A stretch of DNA of 64,000 nt from positions 1 through 64,000 of the forward strand of contig JAOTOM010003129.1 of the NCBI GenBank assembly GCA_034440615.1. The letters are read 5' to 3'. Source of the DNA: Ashinkailepas kermadecensis (taxonomy: Eukaryota > Arthropoda > Thecostraca > Neolepadidae). A program made the translations under genes and the position numbers. Below are positions 1-11,399 of this stretch, piece after piece. The notes under the pieces were generated by a model. The model searched no databases. It had not been told where the DNA came from and saw only the letters and a program-made list of their open reading frames with translations. How positions within the stretch are numbered: the stretch's first letter is position 1; each line of letters opens with the position of its first letter.

Positions 1-391
1 AGCACGCTTGTCCATAGAAAATTTAGACACAACTAATAGACAATACTTACTCTTCCCTTCATTAATTTCAAATAATTCCCGCTGTTTTGAAATAGTTCCC
101 ACATTCACTGTTTATCGCTGCCTTAATTGTGAAAAAGAAAGGTTTTGTGATCGTACGAAATAAGGATGAGTTTGAGCTGTTTACACTTTATCTGAACAAT
201 GCTTGTCTTGAATCTAAGCAAATCACAGAAGCTTCTTCGTGATAATATTATGCCATCTGGGGTGATCACGACCACGTTACTGTCCCATACTCCAGGATCC
301 ACCCCTGGTGGCAAATGGATGAATCACTTCTCGTGAGCTGCGTGAGCATATGTCACCATGGTGCTACTACAGCGGTCAAGCCTGGCTGTCT
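1..391. other. AT-rich flank, no feature recognised
   Basis: I see no convincing coding region, tandem repeat or RNA gene here. The sequence is ordinary AT-rich intergenic or intronic DNA up to the first tandem array. Confidence 0.5.
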
Positions 392-730
392 GGCCAGCAG
401 CCGACTGACTTCTCACAGTCGTAGCCGACCGTGATGGGGGTCTGCTCTGGGGTTTGGGCCAGCAGCTGACTGGCCTTCTCTCAGTCGTGGTTGATCGTGA
501 TGTGTGTCTGCTCTGGGGTTTGGGCCAGCAGCCGATTGACTTCTCACAATCAGCCGATCGTGATGTGTGCTGTCTGCTCTGGGTTTGGACCAGCAGCCGA
601 CTGACTTCTCACAGTCGTGGCCGATCGTGATGTGTGTCTGATCTGAGGTTTGGACCAGCAACCGACTGACTTCTCACAGTCGTGGCCGATCGTGATGTGT
701 GTCTGCTCTGGGATCTGGCCAGCAGTCGGC
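392..730. repeat. 65-bp minisatellite, about 5 copies
   Basis: Direct tandem repeat seen by eye. The landmark TTCTCACAGTCG recurs near 411, 476, 540, 606 and 670, giving a period of 64-66 bp. Each unit also carries TGATGTGTGTCTGCTCTGGG. Units differ by single substitutions and small indels. Open frames on the minus strand here are products of the repeat. Confidence 0.9.
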
Positions 731-850
731 CGCGTCCGCTCCACTCCCAACTCACCACACGGAAGCCGCCACTGCATAGCTCCTGAGCCACAAGTCACGT
801 GGTGAAATGAGGCAGAGAAAATGAGAGAAATGAGACAGCGGCCTTCCTCG

Positions 851-1165
851 AGGCGCTGGAGGTACCATCACCTGGCTCGTACAGCGGGTGAGCCTTCCAC
901 AGCCAACCGGAGCACATAACTCAGATTGTTGGGGCGCTGAGGTACCATCACCCGGCTCGTACAGCGGGTGAGCTTCACAGCTAACCGAGCTATAACTCAG
1001 ATTGTTGGGGGCGTTGACGTACCATCACCTGGCTCGGCCAGCGGGTGAGCTTCCACAGCTAACTGAGCATATAACTCAGATTGTCGGGGCGCTGACGTAC
1101 CATCACCCGGCTCGTACTGAGGATGAGCTGCCACAGCTAACTAAGCACATTACTGAGATTGTTGA
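851..1165. repeat. 78-bp minisatellite, about 4 copies
   Basis: The landmark GGTACCATCACCTGGCTCG recurs about every 78 bp, followed by a conserved stretch containing CTCAGATTGTTGGGGCG. The copies differ by several percent. Confidence 0.88.
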
Positions 1166-1206
1166 GATCAGAGGGTCGTCAGGAGCCATGCGCGCAAGAG
1201 CACGCT

Positions 1207-1268
1207 CACCAATAAGCTCACGCACACACACACGCACAAGCACACCCACATACACATACAAACACACG
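1207..1268. repeat. CA-rich microsatellite
   Basis: Short imperfect run of CACACACACG and CACATACA steps. It lies directly after the 78-bp array. Confidence 0.8.
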
Positions 1269-1426
1269 GGTTTTCAGTAACCTCGACCATTTAATCAGAT
1301 GGGCATTGCATGGAAAGAGCCTACTTACAGGGACTTCCGCATTCCTTCGCCGGTTGTTACGCCCTTGTTACAACCATAAACACAAGGCATGCACTGGTAA
1401 AATTCGGCACTGGTCGAGACATGAGT

Positions 1427-1582
1427 GGTTGGTTATTGGTTTTTACGACGCGTCGACCGTTGAGTCAGCGCAGTCGCCAATCTCTCACGCCGATTGGTCG
1501 CGGGCGAAGAGTAGCGACAGGTGAGACTCGAACCCACCACCTTTTCTCGGATTGCGAGACGAGCATCTTACCACTCGTCCCC
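1427..1582 (-). mobile_element. tRNA-derived SINE (family 1), copy 1, with target duplication
   Basis: Read on the minus strand, the element starts with GGGGACGAGTGG, a tRNA-like head with a B-box-like GGGTTCGAGTCTC. It continues through the core ATCGGCGTGAGAGATTGGCG and ends in CCAATAACCAACC. A perfect 13-bp direct repeat, TCGAGACATGAGT, flanks it at 1414-1426 and 1583-1595. This is the signature of LINE-mediated retroposition. The A-box region is damaged: the segment reading TCTAGGGG in other copies is missing. The LINE partner is unknown, though the (GGTT)n-type tail could be its 3' recognition sequence. Confidence 0.93.
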
Positions 1583-1644
1583 TCGAGACATGAGTGAAGC
1601 CAGGCAAAGACAGACCGGCCGACCACCTCTGCCGACAGCGAGCA

Positions 1645-1915
1645 TGGTCCGTGGGTACAGTCACTGCCATAACACAGCCGACCGTGGGTGCAGTCACTGC
1701 CATACCACAGCCGACCGTGTGGGTGCAGTCACTGCCATACCACAGCCGATAGTGTGGGTACCGTCATCGCCATACCACAGTCGACCGTGGGTACTGTCAC
1801 TGCCATACCACAGCCGACCGTGTGGGTGCAGTCACTGCCATACCACAGCCGACCGAGTGGGTGCAGTCACCGCCATACCACAGCCGACCGTGTGGGTACC
1901 GTCACTGCCATACAG
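1645..1915. repeat. 35-36 bp minisatellite, about 7 copies
   Basis: Unit built on GCAGTCACTGCCATACCACAG followed by CCGACCGTGTGGGT. Open frames on both strands come from the repeat. Confidence 0.9.
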
Positions 1916-2179
1916 GGTTAAAATAATGGTTTTTCGTTAGGTGTGAGATGTCGAAACGACAAAGTAGGGTGTCGAAATTTGCTTTCGAATTAGTGTCATT
2001 AAAAATAATTTTGATGTCTTTCAGACTCAAACTTCAGTCTATGCTGTAGGTACTTCCCTGGTGACAAAATGTGAGTCTGACCCATAATTGACGATACAAA
2101 CAGGAGTTTCAAAAGGCGCTGATTCACACATATGGGTCAGACGGCCTGACAGCATGGGTGTAACCACTGGGGGCAAATT

Positions 2180-2715
2180 TTTTCTTTTTCACCCAAACCT
2201 GCCAAAATCTGGTATCACTAGCAATAGCCTGTGCTGAACCATCGTGTAACATTTCAGACCGGTACATTTCAAGGACAAACTTCTAGGTCAAAGGTTAGCT
2301 TGATTTATTAGGTGGCGATATTGAAGCGATATCGACCGAACGCAAGGTTCGGTTGCTATCGCTTCAATTTCGATCAAATGGGTGTCATTCGGCGTGGCTT
2401 GTTATGCGGTATCAGAACGCTAAGCAATCGAATTATTTTTTCAAGGTCAAAGGGCAAGCTGATCATCGGGTTCGCTCAATTTTCTTTCGTTTTCGCTCAA
2501 ACCCATCCAAATCTGGTAGCAAGCAATAACCAGTGGTGAACACCCGAGTAACATTTCAAACCGGAACATGTCAAGGTCAAAAATTTGATTGAATCCTTCG
2601 ATGACCTCGCGTTTCGTCGCTATGGCTTCAAGTTGCATTATGTTGGTGTCATTCGACGTGGCTTACCGTACGGTATCAGAATGTTGAGATATCGAAATAA
2701 TTTTACAGGTATCGA
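2180..2715. repeat. Diverged direct repeat of about 300 bp, two copies
   Basis: Copy 1 (about 2180-2450) and copy 2 (about 2478-2715) share an ordered set of landmarks. These are CCAAATCTGGTA, GTAACATTTCA with ACCGG, TCAAGG, GGTGTCATTCG, CGTGGCTT and CGGTATCAGAA, spaced about 300 bp apart. The copies are well diverged, so this is an old duplication. No coding potential is evident. Confidence 0.75.
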
Positions 2716-3059
2716 AGGTCCAGTGTGTACAATGATTGGAGTGTAATAGGAATAGGAAGATCAAATATGTTTTTGTTTGCAACCGTTGTGATAGCAGGCA
2801 CTCGTATCCTATGACATGGAGCTCCCCAAGAAATCCGTCATAACCTGCTCGGACGGTGATCTCTTCGCTGGTTTTCAATATACACCGCCACATTGCTGTT
2901 CTGGACATATACAATATATTTTTGTTTCTTCAAATTGTCCGCTTTCCTCTTAATGGTTCAACGGAAGTTGTCAAATTTGGAATAGAAGCCACACGTGAAT
3001 ACGCACAATTGTATCACAGGCCTGAGTTCATAACCACGAGAGAGCAATGTTGTAATCAG

Positions 3060-3370
3060 GGCTGGATCCAGGAATTGTCTTGGGGGCACTTTGTCTGGAG
3101 GGGCGCCATTTATTTGGAACTGCGCCACTGCGAAAGCACATGGATGGGCGCCTCCGGTTGCAAAATTCGAGGGGCGGGATGCACTCGGCCCTTCCCGAAG
3201 GGGCGACTTTCCTTCCAAGGGGATGCCTTTTCATTCATAGGGCCTGTGGCTGGAAAATGCGTGCGGGTACACAGGAACCTTTTCAGATGGGCGCCTTTTT
3301 CCGGGCGTGAGGCTCGCTACCTTCACGGGGGGCACATGCCCTCAGTGCCCTTTATCCGCCCTGGTTGTAA
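3060..3370. repeat. Degenerate GC-rich repeat with GGGGCGCC/GGGTGCC motifs
   Basis: Loose repeats of about 28-30 bp built around GGGGCGCC, GGGCGCCT and GGGGATGCC. The same style of degenerate repeat appears at 21960-22290 and 23040-23545, so these may be old copies of one satellite family. The alignment is too loose to fix a unit. Confidence 0.5.
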
Positions 3371-3609
3371 TTGCATCGAAATGTGTCCGCGTAAAACAGG
3401 AAAACATGGGCAAGGTGTATGTCCATATTTACTCCAATAAAACCATCGCCCAATATTTTATGTTTTTCCTGCTACAAGAGGGCAGCGTTTAACATACTTA
3501 CAGCAGGGCTCGATGGTGATTGTGAAATTGGGCCAGCACATACGACAGAAAGCTAGATGTTCATAGGCAGTGATAAGGAGTGGAAATTGCTAATTTTGGC
3601 GCAACATTT

Positions 3610-4448
3610 TGTGGTAAATTTGCAGTACATGGTGTTTTTTTGTTGTTGATTTTTTGGAATTTGTATTTGGAATACCATGTTTATGAAGGTAACTAAGATG
3701 ATGGGACCACTTATTTTCTGTGCAAATGCTTAGTTTTCAGGTTGTGAGCAAAATAATGTACAAAAGGTGCTTTGAGTTAGGTAACATTCCACAAAAATAA
3801 ATGTACAAAAATAAAATAAAATGCAACATAACCTAGCCTAACCTACCTTTGGAGAAAACATTCCAGAAATACAATTAGGAAAATGTTAAGCAATTTATTT
3901 TCTGAAAATTATCAAAATTAAAAAAGAAACTTAACCCAGCCTAACATAACCTAATCTTAGCTGCTTTTGCAGAAAATAATTGCATTGAAAAAGAAATCCT
4001 TCAATTTGTTGGTAACTTTTCGGTATTATTGTGCTTTAAGGTGGCAGCAAGAAAGCTTGTACACGCATTTTCCTCCATAAAGCAAACAAATTGGTTAGGT
4101 TTGGTTAGGTTAGGGAGTTTAGGTTTTTTAAGTTCGAAATGTTTTGATCTAAAAAAAACAATTTGTTTTTTCATTTGCACAGTAAATAAGTCGTCCCATC
4201 ATCTTAGTTACCTTCATAAACATGGTATTCTTAAGATAATTCCACAGAAATACACCTTATACTGCAAATTTCCAAATTTTTCCCGGTTGGTTGGTTATTG
4301 GGTTTACGACACGTCGACCGTTGAGTCATGTAGCGTCGCCAATCTCTCACGCCCATTGGTCGCGGGCGAAGAGTAGCGACGGGTGAGACTCGAGCCCACA
4401 ACCTTTCGATTGTGAGACGAGCATCTTACCCCTAGACCACTCGTCCCC
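3610..4448. mobile_element. Palindromic MITE-like element interrupted by a SINE
   Basis: Two long inverted arms are visible: about 3616-3728 and about 4172-4272. Shared segments include AATTTGCAGTA, AATACCATGTTTATGAAGG and TAACTAAGATGATGGGAC, in opposite orientations. The interior carries CCTAACCT-type runs near 3830-3960 and the complementary GGTTAGGT runs near 4095-4125, so the inverted symmetry extends inward. A SINE sits at the outer edge of the right arm. No ORF resembles a transposase, so this is a non-autonomous element of unknown superfamily. The outer ends are not fixed. Confidence 0.75.
4285..4448 (-). mobile_element. tRNA-derived SINE (family 1), copy 2
   Basis: Full-length copy on the minus strand from GGGGACGAGTGG through the tRNA-like head and core to the (GGTT)n end. 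Imperfect flanking repeats (CCAAATTTTTCCCGG to the left, CCAATTTTGTCCGG to the right) look like a decayed target duplication. It lies in the right arm of the palindromic element, so it is younger than that element. Confidence 0.9.
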
Positions 4449-4794
4449 CCAATTTTGTCCGGAAAATATATTTTTGAACAATGGCAAACGACAAGACTAG
4501 ACATTGAAAAAGAATCGGCTGAAATCCAATACTTTTTGGAGGGGGGGGGCTACCCTCTATCTTATCCAAACTTACCGCGTCCCTGGTTTGTCCCCCCCAT
4601 TTCGAAACCGTGGTTACACCCATGCCTGACAGGGTATTGGAAACCACTTAATCATAGATGAGAGAGTCACGGTTCGACGGTAACATCCACTGAGACGGAA
4701 AAAATGGCAGAACAGAGAAAAACAACGTTGAAATGGGGAAACATCCCATAATTAGCAAGCAGCATCCTTTATGCCACTGACATCAAAATGGGAT

Positions 4795-5035
4795 ATGGTG
4801 AAATTGTCGTGAAATATCGCGGGTCAAAGTTGTCATACTAAATATTACGGGTGAATGCAGTCATACCAAATATTGCGAGTGAATTCTGTCATATAAAGTA
4901 TTACGGGTGAATGCTGTCATACCAAATATTGCTGGCGAATGGTGTCATAGTAAATATTGTGGGTGAATGCCGTCATACTAAATATGATGGGTGAATACAT
5001 CATATTAAATATAGCGGGTGAATGCTGTCATAATT
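4795..5035. repeat. 31-bp minisatellite, about 8 copies
   Basis: AT-rich unit built on GGGTGAATGCTGTCATACC followed by AAATATTGC. It is unusual among the arrays here for its low GC content. Confidence 0.9.
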
Positions 5036-5370
5036 CCTGGACGCCAAGTTGGAATCTTGCAGAATAGTGACCGGCAGATCAAAACAAATATTTGTGCGTT
5101 AGTTCCCAAGTAATTTTTGAATGTCAAGAGGCTGGGGTCCAGCCCGCCACTGATTCCGACAGGGCGTTGATGACCTGACCCGTGACACGTGCCGCAGCGC
5201 CCATGATGTATCACATAGGTAAACCACATAACGTTCTTTCCATTCGCTACAAAAACGCAATCTAAAATGCCATTCCAGATAGTTTGCCAGAGCAACCTTT
5301 TCCTTTTTCGACTGATTTTCGAGAACAGCAGCAATACATGCATCGGCGTTACACGAATATTTCATTTTTG

Positions 5371-5485
5371 CCCCCACCAGGAAATCTTATCTTCAACTGA
5401 AATATCCTGGCACGGCGAAATGTAATTCTGCTCCCACCAGGACATCTTATCTTCAATTGAAACATTCTGGCACGGCGAGAAGTGA
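5371..5485. repeat. 58-bp tandem duplication
   Basis: Two adjacent copies of a unit starting CTCCCACCAGGA and ending CTGGCACGGCGA. Confidence 0.85.
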
Positions 5486-5514
5486 TTTCGTAATCGCTCA
5501 ACAGAAACATAATT

Positions 5515-5680
5515 ATGGCCGATGCATATATGATTATGGCCGATAATATGTGATTAAGTCCGATAATATGATATGACTATGCCCGATAACTTGATACGAT
5601 TATGACCGATATTATGATATGATCACGGCCGATAATATTATATGATTGTTGCCCATAAAGGAATATGACTATGGCAAAAT
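5515..5680. repeat. 24-bp degenerate minisatellite
   Basis: Repeats of TATGATTATGGCCGATAA with substitutions and variable spacing. Confidence 0.75.
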
Positions 5681-6074
5681 TATACTGAAAACGACCATTA
5701 AAAACGTGTGTTGGCCACACGGAAACTGAAATCGTGCCAATTGTCTTATACCAGTTCTCTCATCAGTTCGCTTCAATCTGATAGAAGGAAACCCGTCAAT
5801 CACAGCATTTCATAGCTGTTAAACAAATCCATTATAGTAAATCATGGACATTGAAGCACCCATTCGATACAAAAGTACACCACAGGAAATCGCAGTAATG
5901 TGGCAGAATCAACATCAATACCACAAATATATGCCGGCACCAGCCTGACATTTGTATTGCCATTTGCGGCCATCTCTTGTTCAGAAGGTGACACTCACGA
6001 CGGGCCTCTGCTGTCCTGCACGAACATGTCGTGAGCTCACTTGCGAACACGTCTTCCACAGCGGCACTCACGCG

Positions 6075-6290
6075 CGAGCGAGGGTCTCCACAAACTGCCA
6101 TGCGAGCGAGGGTCTACACTAACTGTCATAAGAGCGAGGGTCTCCACTAACTGCCATAAGAGCGAGGGTCTCCACTAACTGCCATAAGAGCGAGGGTCTC
6201 CACTAACTGCCATAAGAGCGAGGGTCTCCACTAACTGCCATAAGAGCGAGGGTCTCCACTAACTGTCATGCGAGCGAGGGTTTACACTAA
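6075..6290. repeat. 30-bp minisatellite, about 7 copies
   Basis: Unit built on GAGCGAGGGTCTCCACTAAC followed by TGCCATAA. Several central units are identical. The ACTAACTGCCA segment resembles ACCAACTGCCA of the adjoining array, so the two arrays may be related. Confidence 0.92.
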
Positions 6291-6324
6291 CTGTCACGAG
6301 CACATCTTCCCCAGCGGCACTCAC

Positions 6325-7115
6325 GCGCGAGCCAGCGTCCCCACCAACTGCCACACACCAGCCAGCGTCCCCACCAACCACCAACTGCCACACACCAGCC
6401 AGCGTCCCCACCAACCACCAACTGCCACACACCAGCCAGCGTCCCCACCAACTGCCACCACCGCGCCACACACCAGCCAGCGTCCCCACCAACTGTCACA
6501 GACCAGCCAGCGTCCCCACCAACTGCCACACACCAGCCAACGTCCCCACCAACTGCCACACACCAGCCAGCGTCCCCACCAACTGCCACACACCAGCGAA
6601 CGTCCCCACCAACTGCCAGCCGCGTCCCCACCACTGCCATACCAGCCAGCGTCCCCACCAACTGCCACACACCAGCCAACGTCCCCACCACTCACCACCA
6701 GCTGCCACATACCAGCCGGCGTCCCCACCAACTGCCACACCACCAGCGTCCCCACCAACTGCCACATACCAGCCGGCGTCCCCACCAACTCGCCACACCA
6801 CCAGCGTCCCCACCAACTGCCACATACCAGCCGGCGTCCCCACCAACTGCCACACCAGCCAACGTCCCCACCAACTGCCACATACCAGCCGGCGTCCCCA
6901 CCAACTACAGCGCCACATACCAGCCGGCGTCCCCACCAACTGCCACACCACCGTCCCAACGCCGCCCACCACTGCCACACCACCAGCGTCCCCACCAACT
7001 GCCACATACCAGCCGGCGTCCCCACCAACTGCCACACCAGCCAACGTCCCCACCAACTGCCACATACCCGCCCCCAACTGCACCAGCCCGTCCTGCGGCC
7101 GGCGTCCCCACCAAC
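6325..7115. repeat. 30-bp minisatellite, about 26 copies
   Basis: Unit built on CAGCCAGCGTCCCCACCAAC followed by TGCCACACAC. Variants (ATACCAGCCGGCG, ACCACCAGCG) recur in order in the right half, which suggests higher-order structure. All six frames are largely open, so the predicted long proteins are artefacts. Confidence 0.93.
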
Positions 7116-7654
7116 TGCCACACATCAGCTGCAGATGCCAGTCAGCTCAGGGCAGCCACTTAGCCACGCTATCGGCAACAGCCACAGCCTTCTCCCGCAC
7201 AAGCCGAGTCGAATGGCACGCAGCACCACGCCGACGCCGGCGACACGGACGTTGAGCAACAGCGGTCGGCTATTCCGGAACACAACTGGAGCCAAATCTG
7301 TAGGCTGAAGCGCGACACTGCCGACAAGCCTGGGGACCCACCGCCGCCGTAGGGATCATTGATTGCTGAAACCCGCCGGAAGCTGTCGTCTGTTGAACAT
7401 GAGAGTGAGGTGATCGATTACTGCCAAAGGAAATCGCCCAATCCGAAGCTTCGTAGCGAGAGGCACACACTGGGCATAGCCAGCACGTCAGTGGCGGCTG
7501 AAGATAAAACATGCAGCTGTCAGATAAAACGGCGGCTGAAAATAAAACGCGTTACGCATGTCAGCGCGCCTTCAAGCTGGCTCGCAGACAAGCGTAACGC
7601 GAGCTAACCAGAGCCCTGTCCGTGGCCGTCCCCGCGGAGCAACATGTGGTCGCA

Positions 7655-7765
7655 GCATCATGGCAGATGGCAGCATCATGGCAGGTGGCAGCATCATGGG
7701 AATTGGCAGCATCCTTGGAGGTGGCAGCATCGTGGGAGGAGGCAACATCATAGGCGGCCGCAGCA
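7655..7765. repeat. 18-bp minisatellite, about 6 copies
   Basis: Repeats of GGTGGCAGCATCATGGGA with substitutions. Confidence 0.88.
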
Positions 7766-7832
7766 CTTCATACGTGGTCCGAGGTGAAAGAGAAGAAACC
7801 CTTGGATTCTCTTACGACGCATTCAATTGCTA

Positions 7833-7963
7833 GGTGATATGGCGTCGCCAACCTCTCACGCCGATTGGACGCGGGTGGACTCGATAATCCCGCCGGTTGT
7901 GGGATTTGAGCCCACGACCCTACGATCAAGAGTCTAACTATACCGACTGAGCTATCGCGACCC
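7833..7963 (-). mobile_element. tRNA-derived SINE (family 2), partial
   Basis: On the minus strand the head GGGTCGCGATAGCTCAGTCG is an A-box-bearing tRNA-like 5' part, and GGGCTCAAATCCC acts as B box. After the tRNA-like part it joins the same core seen in family 1 (CCAATCGGCGTGAGAGGTTG, then GCGACG). The family 1 tail is absent and I saw no clear target duplication. It is either a truncated copy or a distinct family sharing the core. Confidence 0.75.
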
Positions 7964-7969
7964 ACTTTA

Positions 7970-8710
7970 TAGGTTGAGGTGGCAGTATCTTGGGCGGCCA
8001 TCGCACTCCATAGCTGGCCAAATGTGGTAGTACGTACAGTGGACACGATATTACTCAATATACGCAACACACGCTGGTCAGCAGGTGCTGCACAACATGC
8101 GACACCAACGCCAACGACGTGATTCAAGCTGATCAGTTCCACCCAGGCAAAGAACAAGACAACGCGTATTTTAGATGTCAAAAACAAAAGTAATCCGAGA
8201 TCCCGCAAATAAGACTATATTCAAGGAAGCTAATGAGATGCCCACCTCCAGCCCCCCTCCCCTTCCAAAAACACGGTATATTTTCCCACAGCAAGCTCTT
8301 TTATATATCTGAAAATATGCTTCGAAATGCAATATCCTGCAATCTCCGCTGCCCACGTAACGCATCGTCCAAGAGCTGATCTGATTATTTCCAGGCCCAG
8401 TCCGGCGGTGACGCCTGCTAGCCCTGTCAGCACGTGGGGCTAACAGGCATAGCAGGTCTTTATCAACCGCCAACACCCAAACACACCTGCCGCTCCAGCA
8501 GCAGTCACCAGCACGCCGCCACCCTCTGTCCCGAACTCAAGCACTCGCAATGATTGCGTCGATTTGTTCGCCACAGCAGGCGAGGACCTTCAATCGAACT
8601 AGACAGTCAACAAATAATCACGTCAACGCGGAACAGTGGCGTTCTGACAAATTGAAAACGGAAATCGGACAATCCGTGCTGCGTCCACCGTTCCGTCGCG
8701 ACACACCTCA
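7970..8710. other. Unique sequence, nothing recognised
   Basis: I found no tandem repeats, RNA-like structures or convincing exons. Short ORFs on the minus strand have no recognisable domains. Confidence 0.4.
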
Positions 8711-8714
8711 CGGC

Positions 8715-9050
8715 CCGGCGATGGTGTGATGATGGGCGATGGTGTGGTGATGGGCGATGGTGTGGTGATGGGCGATGGTGTGATGATCGGCGATGGTGTG
8801 GTGATGGGCGATGGTGTGGTGATGGGCGATGCTGTGGTGATGGACGATGGTGTGATGATCGGCGATGGTGTGGTGATGGGCGATGGTGTAGTGATGGGCG
8901 ATGGTGTGATGATGGGCAATGGTGTGGTGATGGGCGATGGTGTGGTGATGGACGATGGTGTGATGATGGGCGATGGTGTGATTATGGATGATGGGTGATG
9001 GTGTGATGATGGGCGATGGTGTGGTGATGGGCGATGGTGTGATGATGGGT
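8715..9050. repeat. 18-bp minisatellite, about 18 copies
   Basis: Repeats of GGCGATGGTGTGGTGATG with G/A switches that form recurring variants. The unit length is a multiple of three, so several frames stay open on both strands. Confidence 0.93.
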
Positions 9051-9184
9051 GCGGTACACAAGCATCAACAACTTGGACACCACTGATGAACGCGCTGCTG
9101 GATGGACACCTGGTACGCATTTCCCACAACAAACATTTTCATCCGCGGCGTGCATTCGCGTGCCTCACAGCATGTGGAAGTCGC

Positions 9185-9530
9185 CGCTTCTTGCCAGTTG
9201 CTAGACCTCTAATACAAGCATACACGCTGCTATTGCGCCCCTGCCAGCTACTAGACTTCTGATACAATCACACACGTTGCTATTGCACCCATGCCAGCTG
9301 CTAGACTTCTAATACAAGCATACACACTGCTATTGCGCCCCTGCCAGCTGTCAGACTTATAATACAAGCATGGACGCTGTTATTGCGCCCCTGCCAGCTG
9401 TCAGACTTATAATACAAGCACACACGCTGTTCTTGCGCCCCTGCCAGCTGTCAGACTTATAATACCAGCATGGACGCTGTTATTGCGCCTTTGCCAGCTG
9501 TCAGTCTTGTAACACACGCTGCTATTGCGC
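9185..9530. repeat. 52-bp minisatellite, about 6.5 copies
   Basis: Unit built on GCCAGCTGTCAGACTTATAA, then a TACAAGCA segment and CGCTGTTATTGCGCCCCT. Confidence 0.9.
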
Positions 9531-9714
9531 CAGGGAGGCGGCGCTCCGAGGCGCTTAGATTTGCCTTTTTTAGTTGGCGCAGCTCGCCCCGGTCGGATGT
9601 CGCCTGGACAATTTACGACGGAGTTTATTTGAGTTAATTTCGCAGCTCAGTAAAAATTGTGCTCACAAGACAAACGGCAGAGCCGCTGAGCGACTAGTAG
9701 GCACGGACGGGTGT

Positions 9715-10510
9715 GAAAACGACCCACTGGACATCAGCCTGAAAACACAGACCACCACGGCAGGGGGAGGCGATAACGACCCACTGGACGTCAGCCGGAA
9801 ACACAGACCACCATGGCAGGCGGAGGTGATTACGACCCACTGGACATCAGCGGGAAATACATACTGTCACCGCAAGGGGAGGCGATAACGACCCACTGGA
9901 CATCAGCGGGAAATACAGACTACCACCGCAGGCGGAAGTGATAACGACCCACTGGACATCAGCGGGATATACAGACTACCATACAGACTACCACCGCAGG
10001 CAGAGGTGATAACGACCCACTGGACATCAGCGGGAAATACAGACTACCACCGCAGGCAGAGGTGATAACGACCCACTGGACATCAGCGGGAAATACAGAC
10101 TACCACCGCAGGCGGAGGTGATAACGACCCACTGGACATCAGCGGGAAATACATACTGTCACGGCAGGCGGAGGCGATAACGACCCACTGGACATCAGCC
10201 GGAAATACAGACTACTACCGCAGGGGACGAGTGGTCTAGGGGTAAGATGCTCGTCTCGCAATCCAAAGATTGTGGGTTCGAATCTCACCTGTCGCTACTC
10301 TTCGCCCGCGACCAATCGGCGTGAGAGATTGGCGACGCTATATGACTCAACGGTCGACGTGTCGTAAAAACCAATAACCAACAGACTACTACCGCACGCG
10401 GAGGCGATAACGACCCACTGGACATCAGCGGGAAATACAGACTACCACCGCAGGCAGAGGTGATAACGACCCACTGGACATCAGCGGGAAATACATACTG
10501 TCACAGCAGG
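9715..10510. repeat. 59-bp minisatellite, about 11-12 copies, split by a SINE
   Basis: Unit built on ATAACGACCCACTGGACATC followed by AGCGGGAAATACAGACTACC. Copies on both sides of the SINE are in register once the SINE and one target repeat are removed. The array therefore predates the insertion. Confidence 0.93.
10223..10380 (+). mobile_element. tRNA-derived SINE (family 1), copy 3, with 16-bp target duplication
   Basis: Complete copy on the plus strand. GGGGACGAGTGGTCTAGGGG carries the A box (TGGTCTAGGGG) and GGGTTCGAATCTC the B box. The core ATCGGCGTGAGAGATTGGCG and the tail CCAATAACCAAC follow. A perfect 16-bp duplication, ACAGACTACTACCGCA, lies at 10207-10222 and 10381-10396. The target is a minisatellite unit, so the empty site can be read from neighbouring units. 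The head could still recruit RNA polymerase III, but activity is unproven. Confidence 0.95.
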
Positions 10511-10514
10511 CGGG

Positions 10515-10690
10515 GGTGATAGCGAGTCACTGCTGACCCAGCGGCTGTGTGGTACGTAAATGATGAACACTGTGATTTATGCGCGAGCAATACAGACTAC
10601 CACCACAGGCGTGGGTGATAGCGAGTCACTGCGGACCAAGCGGCTGTGTGGTACGTAAATGATGAACACTGTGATTTATGCGCGAGCAAA
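10515..10690. repeat. Tandem duplication of about 104 bp
   Basis: Two copies of a segment containing GATAGCGAGTCACTGC and GTGGTACGTAAATGATGAAC. It directly adjoins the 59-bp array and includes part of that unit. Confidence 0.85.
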
Positions 10691-11204
10691 TCGCGAACTT
10701 CAGCATATAACGAATGTAGCTCTTACGGTAAAATGCCTCGAGTTCCATGATGTCCGCAAATCATACGAACATTATATTGTCAAGGAAGAACGACAGCAAC
10801 GATATGAAGAAAGATTTAAAATACGAGAACCCGTTTCACCACTGTAAAAAGAATGACGTGCTTGTGTTGTAGACTTGTGTTGTAGACTTGTGTACTTGTG
10901 TACTGTATACTTGTGGTGTAGATAAATGCTGTTTCACAATGCATATGATCTATGCGTGGTGAAACATACTTGATTTAAATCACCGAAAAGGCAGGTCATG
11001 ATTTGCTTACGGTCGTTGACAGGTCCCCGATGATACTTGGCACTGAACATCACTTCCAATCAGTTATGACGGGTCGCATCATTTCACGCCCCGGGCGGCC
11101 TTGACGCCACTGTGACATGGACATGTCAGCTGGTTCAAGGCCTCATCACAACAGCGGCTGGCCACCTCCCAACGGCAACCCACGGTTCGTGTCGAGCCGT
11201 GATG

Positions 11205-11395
11205 GCCAGCTGTCAACACCGGCATACCCTCTGTGTTGAGCTGGGATTGTTATGGGTTGACACAGGCATGTCCTCTATGTTGAGCTGGTATTGTTGGGGG
11301 TTGGTACCGGTATGTCCTCTATGTTGAGCTGGGATTGTTAGGGATTGGTACCGGTATGTCCTCTATGTTGAGCTGGGATTGTTAGGGATTGACAT
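11205..11395. repeat. 49-51 bp minisatellite, about 3.5 copies
   Basis: Unit built on TATGTCCTCTATGTTGAGCT followed by GGGATTGTTAGGGATTG. Unrelated degenerate copies continue to about 11520. Confidence 0.85.
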
Positions 11396-11399
11396 CCAT

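Larger units (their letters stand above)
2146..4632. mobile_element. Possible outer TIR pair of a composite element
   Basis: CATGGGTGTAACCAC at about 2153-2167 recurs in inverted form at about 4612-4626. G-rich or C-rich tracts lie inside both ends. This resembles terminal repeats of non-autonomous DNA elements. The intervening sequence holds the 300-bp repeat and the palindromic element, so it may be a composite or two unrelated ends. Confidence 0.35.

Noticed and set aside
3820..4130. Interstitial telomere (TTAGG)n
   Set aside because: The CCTAACC/GGTTAGG strings are too few and irregular. They are better explained as parts of the fold-back element.
6268..7308. 346-residue frame on plus and 266-residue frame on minus
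   Set aside because: They come from a 30-bp minisatellite open on both strands.
10223..10300. Functional tRNA gene
   Set aside because: Head and boxes are tRNA-like, but the sequence continues into a SINE core and tail with target duplications, and the stems are imperfect.
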